DNA of 64,000 nucleotides from Georgenia satyanarayanai (GTDB lineage Bacteria; Actinomycetota; Actinomycetes; Actinomycetales; Actinomycetaceae). Shown piece by piece: positions 45,218-54,475 of the stretch (position 1 is its first letter; each line of letters opens with the position of its first letter). The position numbers were made by a program, and so were the translations under genes. The stretch lies in the NCBI RefSeq assembly GCF_009193135.1, contig NZ_VUKC01000002.1, positions 248,001-312,000 on the forward strand. Reading direction: 5' to 3'. Under the pieces are notes generated by a model. That model did not search any database. It saw only the letters and a program-made list of their open reading frames with translations, and had not been told where the DNA came from.

Positions 45218-46222
45218 ATGACGAGCACCACCCCGACCGCCCTGCACGAGGTTGTCATCGTCGGTTCCGGCCCTGCCGGGTACACGGCCGCGATCTACGC
45301 CGCGCGCGCGAACCTCGCCCCGGTCGTCATCGCCGGCGCGGTCACCGCCGGCGGCGCGCTGATGAACACCACCGAGGTGGAGAACTTCCCCGGCTTCCCC
45401 CAGGGCGTCATGGGCCCCGAGCTCATGGACAAGATGCAGACCCAGGCCGAGAAGTTCGGCGCCACCGTCATCTACGACGACGCCACCTCCGTCGACCTCA
45501 CCGGCGAGGTCAAGACCGTGACAACGGCCGAGGGCGAGACCTACCGGGCCCGGGCCGTCATCCTCGCCAACGGCTCGGCGTACAAGGAGCTCGGCCTGGA
45601 AGGGGAGAAGACCCTCGGCGGACGCGGGGTGTCCTACTGCGCCACCTGCGACGGCTTCTTCTTCCGCGACCAGCACATCGTCGTCGCCGGCGGCGGGGAC
45701 TCCGCCATGGAGGAAGCCACCTTCCTCACCAAGTTCGCCTCACGGGTGACGGTCGTCCACCGCCGCGACGAGCTGCGCGCCTCCAAGATCATGGCCGACC
45801 GCGCCATGGCCAACCCCAAGATCGACTTCGCGTGGAACAGCGAGATCACCGCCATCCACGGCACCGACAAGGTCACCGGCCTCACCCTGCGCGACACCCT
45901 CACCGGCGCCGAGCGCGAGATGGACGCCACCGGCCTGTTCGTCGCCATCGGCCACGTCCCGCGCACCGACATCCTCACCGGCCAGGTCGACCTCGACGAC
46001 AACGGCTACATCATCGTCACCCACCCCTCCACCGCCACCAACATCCCCGGCGTCTTCGCCTGCGGCGACGCCGTGGACCACACCTACCGCCAAGCCATCA
46101 CCGCCGCCGGCACCGGCTGCGCCGCCGCCCTGGACGCCGAACGCTACCTCGCCGCCCTCGGCGAAGCCGCCGAACCCGCCACCGACGCCTCCCAAACCCC
46201 CCAGGGCGCCGTCTCCCTGTGA
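45218..46222 (+). CDS. trxB: Thioredoxin reductase, housekeeping copy
   Basis: The 334-residue enzyme passes electrons from NADPH through FAD and the CATC pair (YCATCDGFF) to thioredoxin. It sits in the conserved actinobacterial position after murJ and directly before trxA, whose GTG start overlaps its stop. The ATG at 45218 follows GAAGGA. From the ninth residue on, the DNA equals the ars-operon copy. In its last 42 codons Glu is GAA three times and never GAG, and Gln is CAA twice, unlike trxA and other neighbours that use GAG and CAG almost only. Confidence 0.97.
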   Translation: MTSTTPTALHEVVIVGSGPAGYTAAIYAARANLAPVVIAGAVTAGGALMNTTEVENFPGFPQGVMGPELMDKMQTQAEKFGATVIYDDATSVDLTGEVKTVTTAEGETYRARAVILANGSAYKELGLEGEKTLGGRGVSYCATCDGFFFRDQHIVVAGGGDSAMEEATFLTKFASRVTVVHRRDELRASKIMADRAMANPKIDFAWNSEITAIHGTDKVTGLTLRDTLTGAEREMDATGLFVAIGHVPRTDILTGQVDLDDNGYIIVTHPSTATNIPGVFACGDAVDHTYRQAITAAGTGCAAALDAERYLAALGEAAEPATDASQTPQGAVSL

Positions 46223-46227
46223 ACGGG
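45243..46227 (+). repeat. 985-bp direct repeat, copy 2 (housekeeping trxB-trxA)
   Basis: This is the partner of 9035-10019. It runs from codon 9 of trxB to the third codon of trxA (GTG AAC GGG), so it crosses the trxB/trxA overlap. Confidence 0.95.
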
Positions 46228-46557
46228 TCCTCCCCCTCGGTGGCGACGGTGACGGACGACACCTTCGCCACCGAGGTCCTGGACACGCCCGGCCCGGTCC
46301 TCGTCGACTTCTGGGCGCCGTGGTGCCAGCCCTGCCTCAAGCTCGCGCCGGTGCTCTCCGAGCTCGCCGCCGAGTACGGGGACCGGCTGCGCGTCGTCGC
46401 CCTCGACGTCGACGAGAACCCGGACACCACGCAGGCCTACGGCGTCGTCTCCATCCCCACCATGATCCTCTTCCAGGACGGGGCGGCGGTGTCGTCGATC
46501 GTCGGGGCGCGGCCCAAGCCGGCCCTCGCGGCCCAGCTCGCCACGCTCGTTCCCTGA
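46219..46557 (+). CDS. trxA: Thioredoxin
   Basis: The 112-residue thioredoxin fold has [14 protein letters not shown], so the active site is Cys-Gln-Pro-Cys rather than the usual [33 protein letters not shown] provides the cis-Pro loop. The Gly-to-Gln change in the active site should alter its redox potential. The GTG start overlaps the trxB stop, so the pair is co-translated. Together they keep cytosolic disulfides reduced and may also serve ArsC. Confidence 0.94.
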   Translation: MNGSSPSVATVTDDTFATEVLDTPGPVLVDFWAPWCQPCLKLAPVLSELAAEYGDRLRVVALDVDENPDTTQAYGVVSIPTMILFQDGAAVSSIVGARPKPALAAQLATLVP

Positions 46558-46633
46558 CACGGTGCACGGGTCCGGCCCGCGGGCGGCGTAGCCTGGCAGA
46601 CGCGCCGACGAGCGCGCAGGAGGAGGCACCCAC

Positions 46634-47968
46634 ATGACGACGCCCGAGCCCCGGACCCCCGGAGGCGACCGTGCTGCCGCCGGCACACGGCTCGACCCGT
46701 GGTTCGACTCCTACGCCGAGCGCGCCCACGGGATGCGCTCCTCGGAGATCCGGGCGCTCTTCGCCGTCGCGAGCCGCCCCGAGGTCGTGTCACTGGCCGG
46801 GGGCATGCCGAACATCTCCGGACTGCCGATCGACTTCCTCGCCGACATGACCGCCAAGCTGCTCCGCGACCGCGGCCCGGAGGCGCTGCAGTACGGCAGC
46901 GGCCAGGGTGAGGTCGCGATGCGAGAGCAGATCGTCGAGGTCATGCGCTACGACCACGTCCACGCCCACCCGGACGACGTCGTCGTCACCACCGGGTCGC
47001 AGCAGGCACTGGACCTCGTGACCGAGATCTTCATCGACCCGGGCGACGTCATCGTCGCCGAGGCCCCGAGCTACGTGGGGGCGCTCGGCGTGTTCCGCGC
47101 CTACCAGGCCGACATCGTCCACGTCCCGATGGACGAGGCCGGGCTGGTCCCCGACGCGCTCGAGGCCACCCTGCGCCGCCTGGCGGGCGAGGGGCGCCGG
47201 GTCAAGATGCTCTACACGGTCCCGAACTTCCACAACCCTGGCGGAGTCACGCTCGCCGAGGCGCGGCGCCCGCAGGTCGTCGAGATCTGCCGCCGGCACG
47301 GCGTCCTCATCCTCGAGGACAACCCCTACGGCTTGCTCGGCTTCGACGGCGACCCGCTGCCCTCCCTCAAGAGCTACAACCCCGACGGTGTGGTCTACCT
47401 CGGCTCCTTCTCCAAGACGTTCGCCCCGGGCTACCGGGTGGGCTGGGCGGCCGCGCCGCACGCCGTGCGCGAGAAGCTCGTCCTGGCCAGCGAGGCGGCC
47501 ATCCTGTCCCCCTCGCGCTTCAGCCAGCTCTCGATCACCTCCTACCTCGAGGGCTACGACTGGTACGGGCAGGTCAAACAGTTCCGCGAGGAGTACCGCT
47601 CCCGTCGGGACGCCATGATGTCCGCGCTCACGGAGTACCTGCCCGAGGCCCGCTGGACGGTGCCCGCGGGCGGCTTCTACACGTGGGTGACCCTGCCTCC
47701 GGGCCTGGACGCCAAGGCGATGCTGCCCCGCGCCGTCACCAACCTCGTCGCGTACGTCTCCGGCACCGCCTTCTACGCGGACGGCCAGGGCGCGGACCAC
47801 ATGCGCCTGTCCTTCTGCTACCCGACGCCCGAGCGCATCCGCGAGGGCGTACGACGCCTCGCCGGTGTCGTACGCACCGAGCTCGAGCTCACCGAGATGT
47901 TCGGCACGGCCGGGTCCCGCGCCCAGGGCGAGCACCTCGTCGACACCCCGAGCCCCGACCAGGCCTGA
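46634..47968 (+). CDS. Class I PLP aminotransferase (2-aminoadipate/LysN-like)
   Basis: The 444-residue fold-type I aminotransferase has SLAGGMPNISGLP, LQYGSGQGEVAMREQI, TTGSQQALDLV, TVPNFHNPGGVTL, ILEDNPYGLLGFDG and the PLP lysine in GSFSKTFAPGYRVGW. The set resembles LysN/ARO8-like and MocR-type aminotransferases, but there is no GntR DNA-binding domain at the N terminus. AGGAGG precedes the ATG. It is followed 17 bp later by a D-alanine ligase-like gene, so a role in D-amino acid or wall precursor supply is possible (inference). This pair before parB recurs in Micrococcales. Confidence 0.88.
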   Translation: MTTPEPRTPGGDRAAAGTRLDPWFDSYAERAHGMRSSEIRALFAVASRPEVVSLAGGMPNISGLPIDFLADMTAKLLRDRGPEALQYGSGQGEVAMREQIVEVMRYDHVHAHPDDVVVTTGSQQALDLVTEIFIDPGDVIVAEAPSYVGALGVFRAYQADIVHVPMDEAGLVPDALEATLRRLAGEGRRVKMLYTVPNFHNPGGVTLAEARRPQVVEICRRHGVLILEDNPYGLLGFDGDPLPSLKSYNPDGVVYLGSFSKTFAPGYRVGWAAAPHAVREKLVLASEAAILSPSRFSQLSITSYLEGYDWYGQVKQFREEYRSRRDAMMSALTEYLPEARWTVPAGGFYTWVTLPPGLDAKAMLPRAVTNLVAYVSGTAFYADGQGADHMRLSFCYPTPERIREGVRRLAGVVRTELELTEMFGTAGSRAQGEHLVDTPSPDQA

Positions 47969-47985
47969 GACAGAGCGGAGCCCTC

Positions 47986-48963
47986 ATGACCCCTGCCGAG
48001 ACCGTGCCCGACGACCTGCGCGTCCTCGTCCTCGCCGGTGGCCTCTCGCACGAGCGTGACGTGTCGCTGCGCTCGGGACGCCGCGTCGCCCAGCTCCTGC
48101 GCGACGCCGGCCTGACCGTGGAGGTCCGGGACCTCGACGCCGAGCTGCTGCCCGCCCTGCGCGAGAACCGCCCCGACGTCGTCCTGCCGCTCGTCCACGG
48201 CTCCACCGGTGAGGACGGCTCGATCCGGGGCCTGCTCGAACTTCTCGACATCCCCTACGTCGGCAGCACCTCCGGACCGTGCCGGCTGGCCTCGCGCAAG
48301 CCGGTGGCCAAGGCCATCGTCGCGGCGGCCGGTGTCGCCACGCCCGCCTTCGTCACGCTGCCCCGCGGCCTCTTCCACGAGATCGGCTCCGCGCCGGTGC
48401 TGTCGACCGCCCTCGCCGGGCTGGGGCTCCCGCTCGTCGTCAAGCCGGAGGACGGCGGCTCCGCCCTCGGCGTGACCGTCGTCGAGCGCGCCGAGGACCT
48501 GCCCGACGCCATGGTCACGTGCTTCTCCTACGGCAACGCCGCGCTCGTCGAGCGGGCCGTGGTGGGGACCGAGGTGGCCGTCTCCGTCGCCGAGACGGCG
48601 AACGGCCCCGTCGCGCTGCCGCCCGTCGAGATCGTCACCGATGGCCCCTACGACTACGACGCGCGCTACAACGCCGGCCGGACCGAGTACTTCGTCCCGG
48701 CCCGCCTGGACGCCGCGACGACGCAGGCCGCCTGTGACGCCGCGGTCGCCGCCCACCGGGCACTTGGCCTGCGGGACCTGTCCCGCACCGACCTCATCGT
48801 CGACGCCGAGGGCACGCCCTGGTTCCTCGACATGAACGTCGCCCCGGGGATGACGGAAACCTCCCTGTACCCGCAGTCGGCACAGGCCTGGGCCACGCAG
48901 GGCGGTCCGAGCTTCACCGAGCTCCTCGTCGAGCTCGTGCGTACCGCCGCCGCGCGCGTCTGA
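47986..48963 (+). CDS. D-alanine-D-alanine ligase-like ATP-grasp protein
   Basis: The 325-residue ATP-grasp ligase has LVLAGGLSHERDVSLRSG, LPLVHGSTGEDGSIRGLLELLDIPYVG, the ATP lysine region LPLVVKPEDGGSALGVTVV, and metal ligands in DLIVDAEGTPWFLDMNVAPGMTETSLYPQ. It is shorter than Ddl (about 360) and may be a second ligase. It probably joins D-alanines for peptidoglycan, but another D-amino acid product is possible given the aminotransferase upstream. A terminator hairpin follows at once. Confidence 0.87.
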   Translation: MTPAETVPDDLRVLVLAGGLSHERDVSLRSGRRVAQLLRDAGLTVEVRDLDAELLPALRENRPDVVLPLVHGSTGEDGSIRGLLELLDIPYVGSTSGPCRLASRKPVAKAIVAAAGVATPAFVTLPRGLFHEIGSAPVLSTALAGLGLPLVVKPEDGGSALGVTVVERAEDLPDAMVTCFSYGNAALVERAVVGTEVAVSVAETANGPVALPPVEIVTDGPYDYDARYNAGRTEYFVPARLDAATTQAACDAAVAAHRALGLRDLSRTDLIVDAEGTPWFLDMNVAPGMTETSLYPQSAQAWATQGGPSFTELLVELVRTAAARV

Positions 48964-48968
48964 CGTCC

Positions 48969-49001
48969 CTGTGCCCCCTCCCAGGACGGGAGGGGGCACA
49001 G
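48969..49001. terminator. Bidirectional hairpin terminator
   Basis: CTGTGCCCCCTCCC (48969-48982) pairs with 48988-49001 across a 5-nt loop between the convergent ligase and parB genes. Confidence 0.85.
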
Positions 49002-49005
49002 CAGG

Positions 49006-50232
49006 TCAGGAGCCGGCGTCGTCCAGGCGCGGGCGCTCGACGGTAGGGGCGAGCACGTCCAGGATCCGGTTGAGGTCCTCGATGCTGGCGAACTCGATGT
49101 TGATCTTTCCCTTGCGCTGGCCCATGCCGATCTTCACCCGGGTGTCGAAGCGGTCCGACAGCCGGGTGGCGATCTCGTTGAGCTCGGCGGTGTAGGTGCC
49201 CGTCCGCGGGCGACGGCGCATCTCCGGTGCCGTGGGCTCGTCGCCGAGGGCGACGATCTCCTCGGTCGTACGGACGCTCAGCCCCTCGGCGACGATGCGC
49301 TGGGCCAGCCGCTCCATCGGCGCCGGGTCCGACAGGCCCAGGAGGGCACGCGCGTGCCCGGCCGAGAGGATCCCCGCGGCCACGCGACGCTGGACGAGCG
49401 GGGGCAGCTTGAGCAGACGCAGCGTGTTCGAGATCTGCGGCCGCGACCGGGCGATCCGGGATGCGAGCTCCTCGTGGGTGCAGGAGAAGTCCTCGAGGAG
49501 CTGCTGGTAGGCGGCCGCCTCCTCGAGGGGGTTGAGCTGCGCGCGGTGCAGGTTCTCGAGAAGCGCGTCGCGCAGAAGGTCGTCGTCCTCGACCTCGCGG
49601 ACGATGGCCGGAACGGTGTCATTGCCCGCGAGCTGGGAGGCGCGCCACCGCCGCTCGCCCATGATGAGCTCGTAGCGTGCCTCCTCCCCCTCGGCGAGCG
49701 CGCGCACGACGATGGGCTGGAGCACCCCGACCTCGCGGATCGACGACGCGAGCTCCTCCAGCTCCTCCTCGTCGAAGACCTGCCGCGGCTGGCGGCGGTT
49801 CGCGACGACGTCGTCGACCGCGATCTCGGCGAAGGTGGCGCCCGGGACGGGGACGAGCGAGGTGTCGTCCGTCGCCTCGGCACGTGGTTGCGGTTCGGGC
49901 GGCTCGGGGGCCGGCGGAGCCGCTGCGGCCGGCGTGGGGGCGCTGGGCACGTCCGCGGCCGGCCTCCGCCGCGGTGTGACGGTGTCCTTGGGAATCGAGG
50001 CCCGCTTGCGGGTCTTCGACGCGGTCTGGGTCGCGGGACCGCTCGTCGCGCGGGTCCTCGCGGCCGGCGCGGAGGACGCTCCGGGCGCCTCGGCGGCCAC
50101 CTGCTGCGTCGGTCGCGGGCTGCGTTCGGTCCGCTGGTCGGGGAAGAAGACGTCCACCGGCCTGCCCTCTGCGGGCGCGGTCGGAATCAGCGCTCCGAGG
50201 CCCTTGCCCAGGCCACGTCGCTTCTCACTCAT
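49006..50232 (-). CDS. parB: Chromosome partitioning protein ParB
   Basis: The 408-residue CTPase-clamp protein binds parS and spreads. It starts [16 protein letters not shown], the ParA-interacting end. A long Pro/Ala-rich linker (residues about 20-140) follows, then the CTP-binding N domain ([50 protein letters not shown]), the parS-binding helix-turn-helix ([34 protein letters not shown]) and a C-terminal dimer domain. The start at 50232 overlaps parA by 8 nt; a longer upstream frame inside parA is unlikely. Eight parS-like sites lie just beyond parA. Confidence 0.96.
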   Translation of the reverse strand: MSEKRRGLGKGLGALIPTAPAEGRPVDVFFPDQRTERSPRPTQQVAAEAPGASSAPAARTRATSGPATQTASKTRKRASIPKDTVTPRRRPAADVPSAPTPAAAAPPAPEPPEPQPRAEATDDTSLVPVPGATFAEIAVDDVVANRRQPRQVFDEEELEELASSIREVGVLQPIVVRALAEGEEARYELIMGERRWRASQLAGNDTVPAIVREVEDDDLLRDALLENLHRAQLNPLEEAAAYQQLLEDFSCTHEELASRIARSRPQISNTLRLLKLPPLVQRRVAAGILSAGHARALLGLSDPAPMERLAQRIVAEGLSVRTTEEIVALGDEPTAPEMRRRPRTGTYTAELNEIATRLSDRFDTRVKIGMGQRKGKINIEFASIEDLNRILDVLAPTVERPRLDDAGS

Positions 50233-51265
50233 GGACATCCTCCGTACGGTGCGCCTCGCTGGGCTCTGGCATTGCTGGGCTGGTCTGGGTGGTCTCGGCG
50301 CGCGACGCGATCTCCTGCGCTGCCGCACGGTAGGCGAGCGCGCCCGTGGAGCCGGGGTCGTAGGTGAGGACCGTCTGCCCGTACGACGGCGCCTCGGAGA
50401 TCCTCACCGACCTGGGGATCGGGACCTCGAGAGTCTGGTCCGGGAAGTGGGTATGCACCTCGTCGGCGACCTGGCGCGAGAGGTTCGTCCGCTTGTCGAA
50501 CATCGTGAGCAATATTGTCGACACGTGTAGTGTAGGGTTGAGGTGTCCACGGATGAGCTCGATGTTGCGCAGGAGCTGGCTCAGGCCCTCGAGCGCGTAG
50601 TACTCCGACTGGATGGGGATGAGCACCTCACGGGCGGCCACAAAGGCGTTGACGGTGAGCAGCCCGAGGCTCGGCGGACAGTCGATGAAGACGTAGTCGT
50701 ACCGTTCCTCGTCGCTCTGACTCGAGAGCAGCGCGGAGATTGCGTTGCGCAGCCGGTTCTCGCGCGCCACCATCGAGACGAGCTCGATCTCCGCACCCGA
50801 GAGGTCGATCGTCGCCGGCGCACAGAAGAGGCCGTCAACGTCGGGGCAGGGCTGCACCACGTCGGCGAGCGGGACGTCGTCGATGAGGACGTCGTAGGTC
50901 GACGGCGTTCCGGCGTGGTGGTCGATACCGAGCGCGGTAGAGGCGTTGCCCTGCGGATCGTTGTCGATGACAAGCACCTGCAGGCCACCGGTTGCCAGCG
51001 CCGCGGCGAGGTTCACGGTGGTCGTCGTCTTGCCGACTCCGCCCTTCTGGTTCGCGACCGTGAGGATACGAGTCTCACGTGGCCGCGGGAACCGCGTGCC
51101 CTCGAGGGCGATCCGCCTCCGTGCGTCCTCTGCGAGCTGCGCCGCAAGCGGCGTGGAGTCGTCGAAGTGGTCGAGCCCTCCGAGGATGCTCCGTGCTGCG
51201 TTGCCTTGTTGATCGCTCGCCACGGCGCCGTCCGCCATGCCGGCCGTGTCGTCCGACTCCGTCAC
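50225..51265 (-). CDS. parA: Chromosome partitioning ATPase ParA
   Basis: The 346-residue deviant Walker ATPase drives origin segregation with ParB. It has a disordered start (about 65 residues), [23 protein letters not shown] (deviant Walker A with the signature lysine), [33 protein letters not shown] and a C-terminal [19 protein letters not shown]. The GTG at 51265 follows GAGGGG; upstream extensions enter the parS region. It is co-transcribed with parB. Confidence 0.96.
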   Translation of the reverse strand: MTESDDTAGMADGAVASDQQGNAARSILGGLDHFDDSTPLAAQLAEDARRRIALEGTRFPRPRETRILTVANQKGGVGKTTTTVNLAAALATGGLQVLVIDNDPQGNASTALGIDHHAGTPSTYDVLIDDVPLADVVQPCPDVDGLFCAPATIDLSGAEIELVSMVARENRLRNAISALLSSQSDEERYDYVFIDCPPSLGLLTVNAFVAAREVLIPIQSEYYALEGLSQLLRNIELIRGHLNPTLHVSTILLTMFDKRTNLSRQVADEVHTHFPDQTLEVPIPRSVRISEAPSYGQTVLTYDPGSTGALAYRAAAQEIASRAETTQTSPAMPEPSEAHRTEDVHE

Positions 51266-51371
51266 ACGTACCCCTCGAATCGCAGTTGTTGCGCGCCCTC
51301 CGTAGCCTATCCCGGGTCGGTGCCACCTCCGCGCACCGACTCGCTCGGCTGTGGATCGGCACCGCTCGGCA

Positions 51372-51385
51372 GTTTCACGTGAAAC
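51372..51385. promoter_or_regulatory. parS site 1
   Basis: GTTTCACGTGAAAC, a perfect 14-bp core of the parS palindrome, 107 bp before the parA start. Confidence 0.93.
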
Positions 51386-51501
51386 ACGGGGTCCGGCTGT
51401 CCGAGCCGCGGTTGGGGCCGGCACCCTGCCGGGATACCTGACGGACGCCGGAGCGTACTCGTAGCAACTGAGTTGACTGCACGGGGCTGTCGTCGATGCC
51501 C

Positions 51502-51515
51502 GTTCCACGTGAAAC
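51502..51515. promoter_or_regulatory. parS site 2, one mismatch
   Basis: GTTCCACGTGAAAC, with T to C at position 4 of the core. Confidence 0.75.
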
Positions 51516-51828
51516 AAGGTGCCAGCACCTGACAACAGGGGGTCCTCCGCGTCGATGACCAGAACGAGGTCAGGCGGGAGGGCCCCGTCCTCGCCATCAG
51601 AGCGACGCCGATCGCCGTGGGGTGTTGACGTGGCCCCTCACGAGGTGCCCCGGTCGGCGCCGCTGGGTCGCCGTGGACAGGATGGACGACGTCGCTGCGC
51701 GCTGGCTGCGGACCCTGGGGTGCACTACACCGAGCTCGGACGTGACGGTCCCCGGTCGGCTGCGCCATCTGAGCACCGCTGGGGGACGGAGAGACATCGC
51801 GTCGGTGGCCGGTTGGCCGCCTCTAGCG

Positions 51829-51884
51829 GCACAGCCGCACAGCCGCACAGCCGCGAAGCCGCAATGCCGCAATGCCGCAATGCC
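51829..51884. repeat. Octamer tandem repeat in parS region
   Basis: Seven 8-bp units: GCACAGCC three times, GCGAAGCC once, GCAATGCC three times. The array ends 5 bp before parS site 3. Confidence 0.85.
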
Positions 51885-51889
51885 GGACT

Positions 51890-51903
51890 GTTTCACGTGA
51901 AAC
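51890..51903. promoter_or_regulatory. parS site 3
   Basis: GTTTCACGTGAAAC, perfect, directly after the octamer repeat; the flanking left base gives TGTTTCACGTGAAACG. Confidence 0.93.
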
Positions 51904-52034
51904 GCTTTGCGCGCGGCGCATCTCTCAGATCGCCCGGTGCGAGCCGAGCCGCTTAACCGATCGACCTGGTTCGCGAGATGTCGAAACTCAGCCAGCTCGG
52001 AACGATGTCCAACACGCGATGGCCAGGAGCGCAG

Positions 52035-52048
52035 GTTTCACGTGAAAC
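52035..52048. promoter_or_regulatory. parS site 4
   Basis: GTTTCACGTGAAAC, perfect core. Confidence 0.93.
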
Positions 52049-52320
52049 GCCACGGTCGGCATCGCCACTCGATTACGTGCCTCGCCTTCTTCTCTATCGT
52101 GCGGCATGACACGGTCTCGTTCCGGCTCCCTGTGCACGAGGTCGCCGCTTCCATGGCAGAGACGATGCTTGCTCCGGCCAGCCGATACGACACGGAGAAC
52201 GCTGGCGGCTTCGGGCATCGAGCGTGCTGTGAGCCCCATGCCCGCACCTTCGCTTCAGCTGAAGGCCACGGCCGAGGTTTTCGCCGCCGGCTGTCGTTGC
52301 CTCGGTACGCCGTTGCAGCC

Positions 52321-52334
52321 GTTTCACGTGAAAC
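52321..52334. promoter_or_regulatory. parS site 5
   Basis: GTTTCACGTGAAAC, perfect core. Confidence 0.93.
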
Positions 52335-52595
52335 CTCCGAGGCTTCTCACTAGTCGACCCCGGGGCCGACGGTGGGGCCATGCGAGTCGAGGTACCGCGA
52401 CGGCCACAGCCATAGTGTTGAGCGCGTCGGTTCGATGGTCCCCAGGCGCGACTCTCTCCAGCCGTCGCTCGTCAGTTGGCCATGGAACGCGCCCACCTAT
52501 GTGGGCGATCAGTGACACGCGACGTGCGCGAGCCGCCCGCCTCGTCCCATCAGCGATTCGCGCGAGTATCGAGGTTGCATACTTGCGGGGCGGAC

Positions 52596-52609
52596 GTTTC
52601 ACGTGAAAC
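52596..52609. promoter_or_regulatory. parS site 6
   Basis: GTTTCACGTGAAAC, perfect core. Confidence 0.93.
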
Positions 52610-52788
52610 GGACCGATCGGCGCATACCGTGACGGGCGGCTCGACCCGCGCGTGGGCGGCAAAGGCGGACAAGGTCAGTGGCTCGCATCACGATGCCCGC
52701 TCCCGAGTGAGTAGATACCGACTCGGCGCGTCCCCCTGAGATAGAACCACCACAGTTCACAAGCCGGCAGGGGTTGCGACACACGGTT

Positions 52789-52802
52789 GTTTCACGTGGA
52801 AC
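52789..52802. promoter_or_regulatory. parS site 7, one mismatch
   Basis: GTTTCACGTGGAAC, with A to G at position 11 of the core; the flank gives TGTTTCACGTGGAAC. Confidence 0.75.
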
Positions 52803-53032
52803 CGCGACAGGGGTTCTCGAAACGCCGAGCGCGGTGGGTGCTGGTAGGCCTCATCGGCACGGCGCACGCGGGTGGATGGCGCCGCGAGGCGACGACCGGT
52901 TGGCAAGGAGCGAGACGAGCCGGTTCCGTTGGCCGGAGCCGACTCCCGTACACCCCGGAGCAGCGCGCAGCGGGAATCCTCGTAGACAGATGCACCCGTC
53001 GCTCGAGGGGAGCAGAGCGTCCTGAAACCCCC

Positions 53033-53046
53033 GTTTCACGTGAAAC
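53033..53046. promoter_or_regulatory. parS site 8
   Basis: GTTTCACGTGAAAC, perfect, 153 bp downstream of the rsmG stop; the right flank adds the A of the full 16-mer. Confidence 0.93.
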
Positions 53047-53198
53047 ACATGCCGAGCTCCACGGCTACGCCCGGCGCGGCCGTTGCCACCGCAGTCGGGG
53101 CCTGTGGGCCGCCGTGGGGCAATCGGGGTGCGCGCTAAGCTCGCAATGAACTCCGCGCACTCGGATCAGCCGGGGCCACGAGGCCCGCACGCGCCAAG

Positions 53199-53843
53199 TC
53201 AGGAGACGCGGTGGGCCGTCACGACGCGGGTGGTCTCATCAGTGCCCGCGACGAGGACCTCATGCACGGCCGGGTCGGCCAATCTGTACTGACGCAGCAC
53301 TTTCGCTGCCTCCTCGACCTCCGCCGCAGCACGCTCACCCTTGAGCGCAACGAGCCGACCACTTGGCGCGATGAGCGGCGCCACCCATGGGACAAGCTTC
53401 TTGAGAGCGGCAACCGCCCGCGCTCCGACGACGTCGAAGGTCACCGACCCGTGCAACTCCTCGGCACGCGCACGCACGACAGTGACGTTCGTGAGCGCGA
53501 GCTCACGTGTGACGTCCTCGAGCCACGTGGTGCGACGCTCCATCGGCTCGATCAGATGGACGTCGAGGTCGGGTCGCATGATGGCCACCACGACTCCGGG
53601 AAAGCCGGCGCCGGAACCGACGTCCGCGAACCGGGCGTCGCGGGGCACGAAGGGGGCCACGGCGCTCGAGTTGAGCAGGTGTCGTGACCACAACCGAGGG
53701 AGCTCCCGTGGTCCGATGAGACCGCGCAGCTCACCTTCCGCGACCAGCAACGACGCGAACATCTCGACCTGCGGCCAGGCCTCTCCGAAGACCCGGGCCG
53801 CCGACTGGGGGGCCGGCTCGACGGCGTCTCCGGGAGCATTCAT
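53199..53843 (-). CDS. rsmG: 16S rRNA (guanine-527-N7)-methyltransferase RsmG
   Basis: The 214-residue SAM-dependent methyltransferase (GidB) modifies G527 of 16S rRNA; loss gives low-level streptomycin resistance in other bacteria. It has LIGPRELPRLWSRHLLNSSAV, the SAM loop FADVGSGAGFPGVVVAI, LIEPMERRTTWLEDV and VVGARAVAALKKLVPW. It starts 13 bp after jag in the run rpmH-rnpA-yidD-yidC-jag-rsmG, and ends at the parS region. Confidence 0.95.
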   Translation of the reverse strand: MNAPGDAVEPAPQSAARVFGEAWPQVEMFASLLVAEGELRGLIGPRELPRLWSRHLLNSSAVAPFVPRDARFADVGSGAGFPGVVVAIMRPDLDVHLIEPMERRTTWLEDVTRELALTNVTVVRARAEELHGSVTFDVVGARAVAALKKLVPWVAPLIAPSGRLVALKGERAAAEVEEAAKVLRQYRLADPAVHEVLVAGTDETTRVVTAHRVS

Positions 53844-53856
53844 CTACAGGTGTCGC

Positions 53857-54426
53857 CTACCGCTTGGTGATGACGACGTACCGGTTCGGCTCAACACCCT
53901 CGGAGTCGCTGGCAAGGCCGGCCGCGGCAACAGCGTCGTGCACGACCTTCCGCTCGAATGGGTTCATCGGCTCGAGGGACACGGTCTCGGCACCCGCCTT
54001 GACCTTGGTGATCGCCTCCTCCGCCACCGCGGTCAGCTCTGCTCGTCGTCCGCGACGGTGCCCGGCGATGTCGAGCATGAGCCGGCTGCGCTCGCCCGTA
54101 CGGGCCTGCACCGCCAGCCGCGTCAGCTCCTGGAGCGCGTCGAGCACCTCCCCGTCCTTGCCGACCAGACGCCGGAGCTCCCGGTCGGACCCACCCTCGT
54201 TGACGATCTCGACCGCGGCCCGGCCGTGGTCGATCGACAGGTCGATGTCCCCGTCGAGGTCAGCGATGTCGAGCAGCTCCTCGAGGTAGTCCGCCGCAAT
54301 CTCGCCCTCCTCCTCGAGGCGCTTGACCGTCGCCGGCACCGCAGTCCGCTCGGAGGTCGTCGCCTCAGACGACGTCTCGTCCTGCGCCGACGTCGTGTCA
54401 TCGGCCTGCACGTCTTGCTCGCTCAC
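53857..54426 (-). CDS. jag: Jag/KhpB-like RNA-binding protein
   Basis: The 189-residue protein has a short acidic start (SEQDVQADDTTSAQDE) and a KH-like domain (YLEELLDIADLDGDIDLSIDHGRAAVEIVNEGG, RRLVGKDGEVLDALQELTRLAV). A C-terminal R3H domain (MNPFERKVVHDAVA) carries the R-x3-H pair. It binds RNA and is linked to envelope growth in other Gram-positives. It lacks the long Jag_N domain of Firmicutes, as is normal for actinobacteria. The GTG start at 54426 lies 49 bp after yidC. Confidence 0.92.
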   Translation of the reverse strand: MSEQDVQADDTTSAQDETSSEATTSERTAVPATVKRLEEEGEIAADYLEELLDIADLDGDIDLSIDHGRAAVEIVNEGGSDRELRRLVGKDGEVLDALQELTRLAVQARTGERSRLMLDIAGHRRGRRAELTAVAEEAITKVKAGAETVSLEPMNPFERKVVHDAVAAAGLASDSEGVEPNRYVVITKR

Positions 54427-54475
54427 GGGTTGATCCTTCTCTCTCGGCCCGTCGCCCCGGGCACTGAACAGGTCT

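Larger units (their letters stand above)
51266..53198. other. Gene-free parS-rich region between parA and rsmG
   Basis: These 1,933 bp contain eight parS-like sites and a short octamer repeat. No open frame here has codon bias or similarity I would accept as a gene, and the GC content looks lower than in neighbouring genes. It is probably the centromere-like ParB loading zone. Confidence 0.85.

Noticed and set aside
40268-45676. 1802-codon minus-strand open frame spanning DUF6049, murJ and trxB
   Set aside because: It is antisense to three recognised proteins, its translation is low-complexity with no family motifs, and it crosses gene borders.
51519-52739. Several 80-170 codon frames in the parA-rsmG gap
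   Set aside because: They overlap one another in different frames, run through parS sites and the octamer repeat, and show no consistent third-position GC or recognisable domain.
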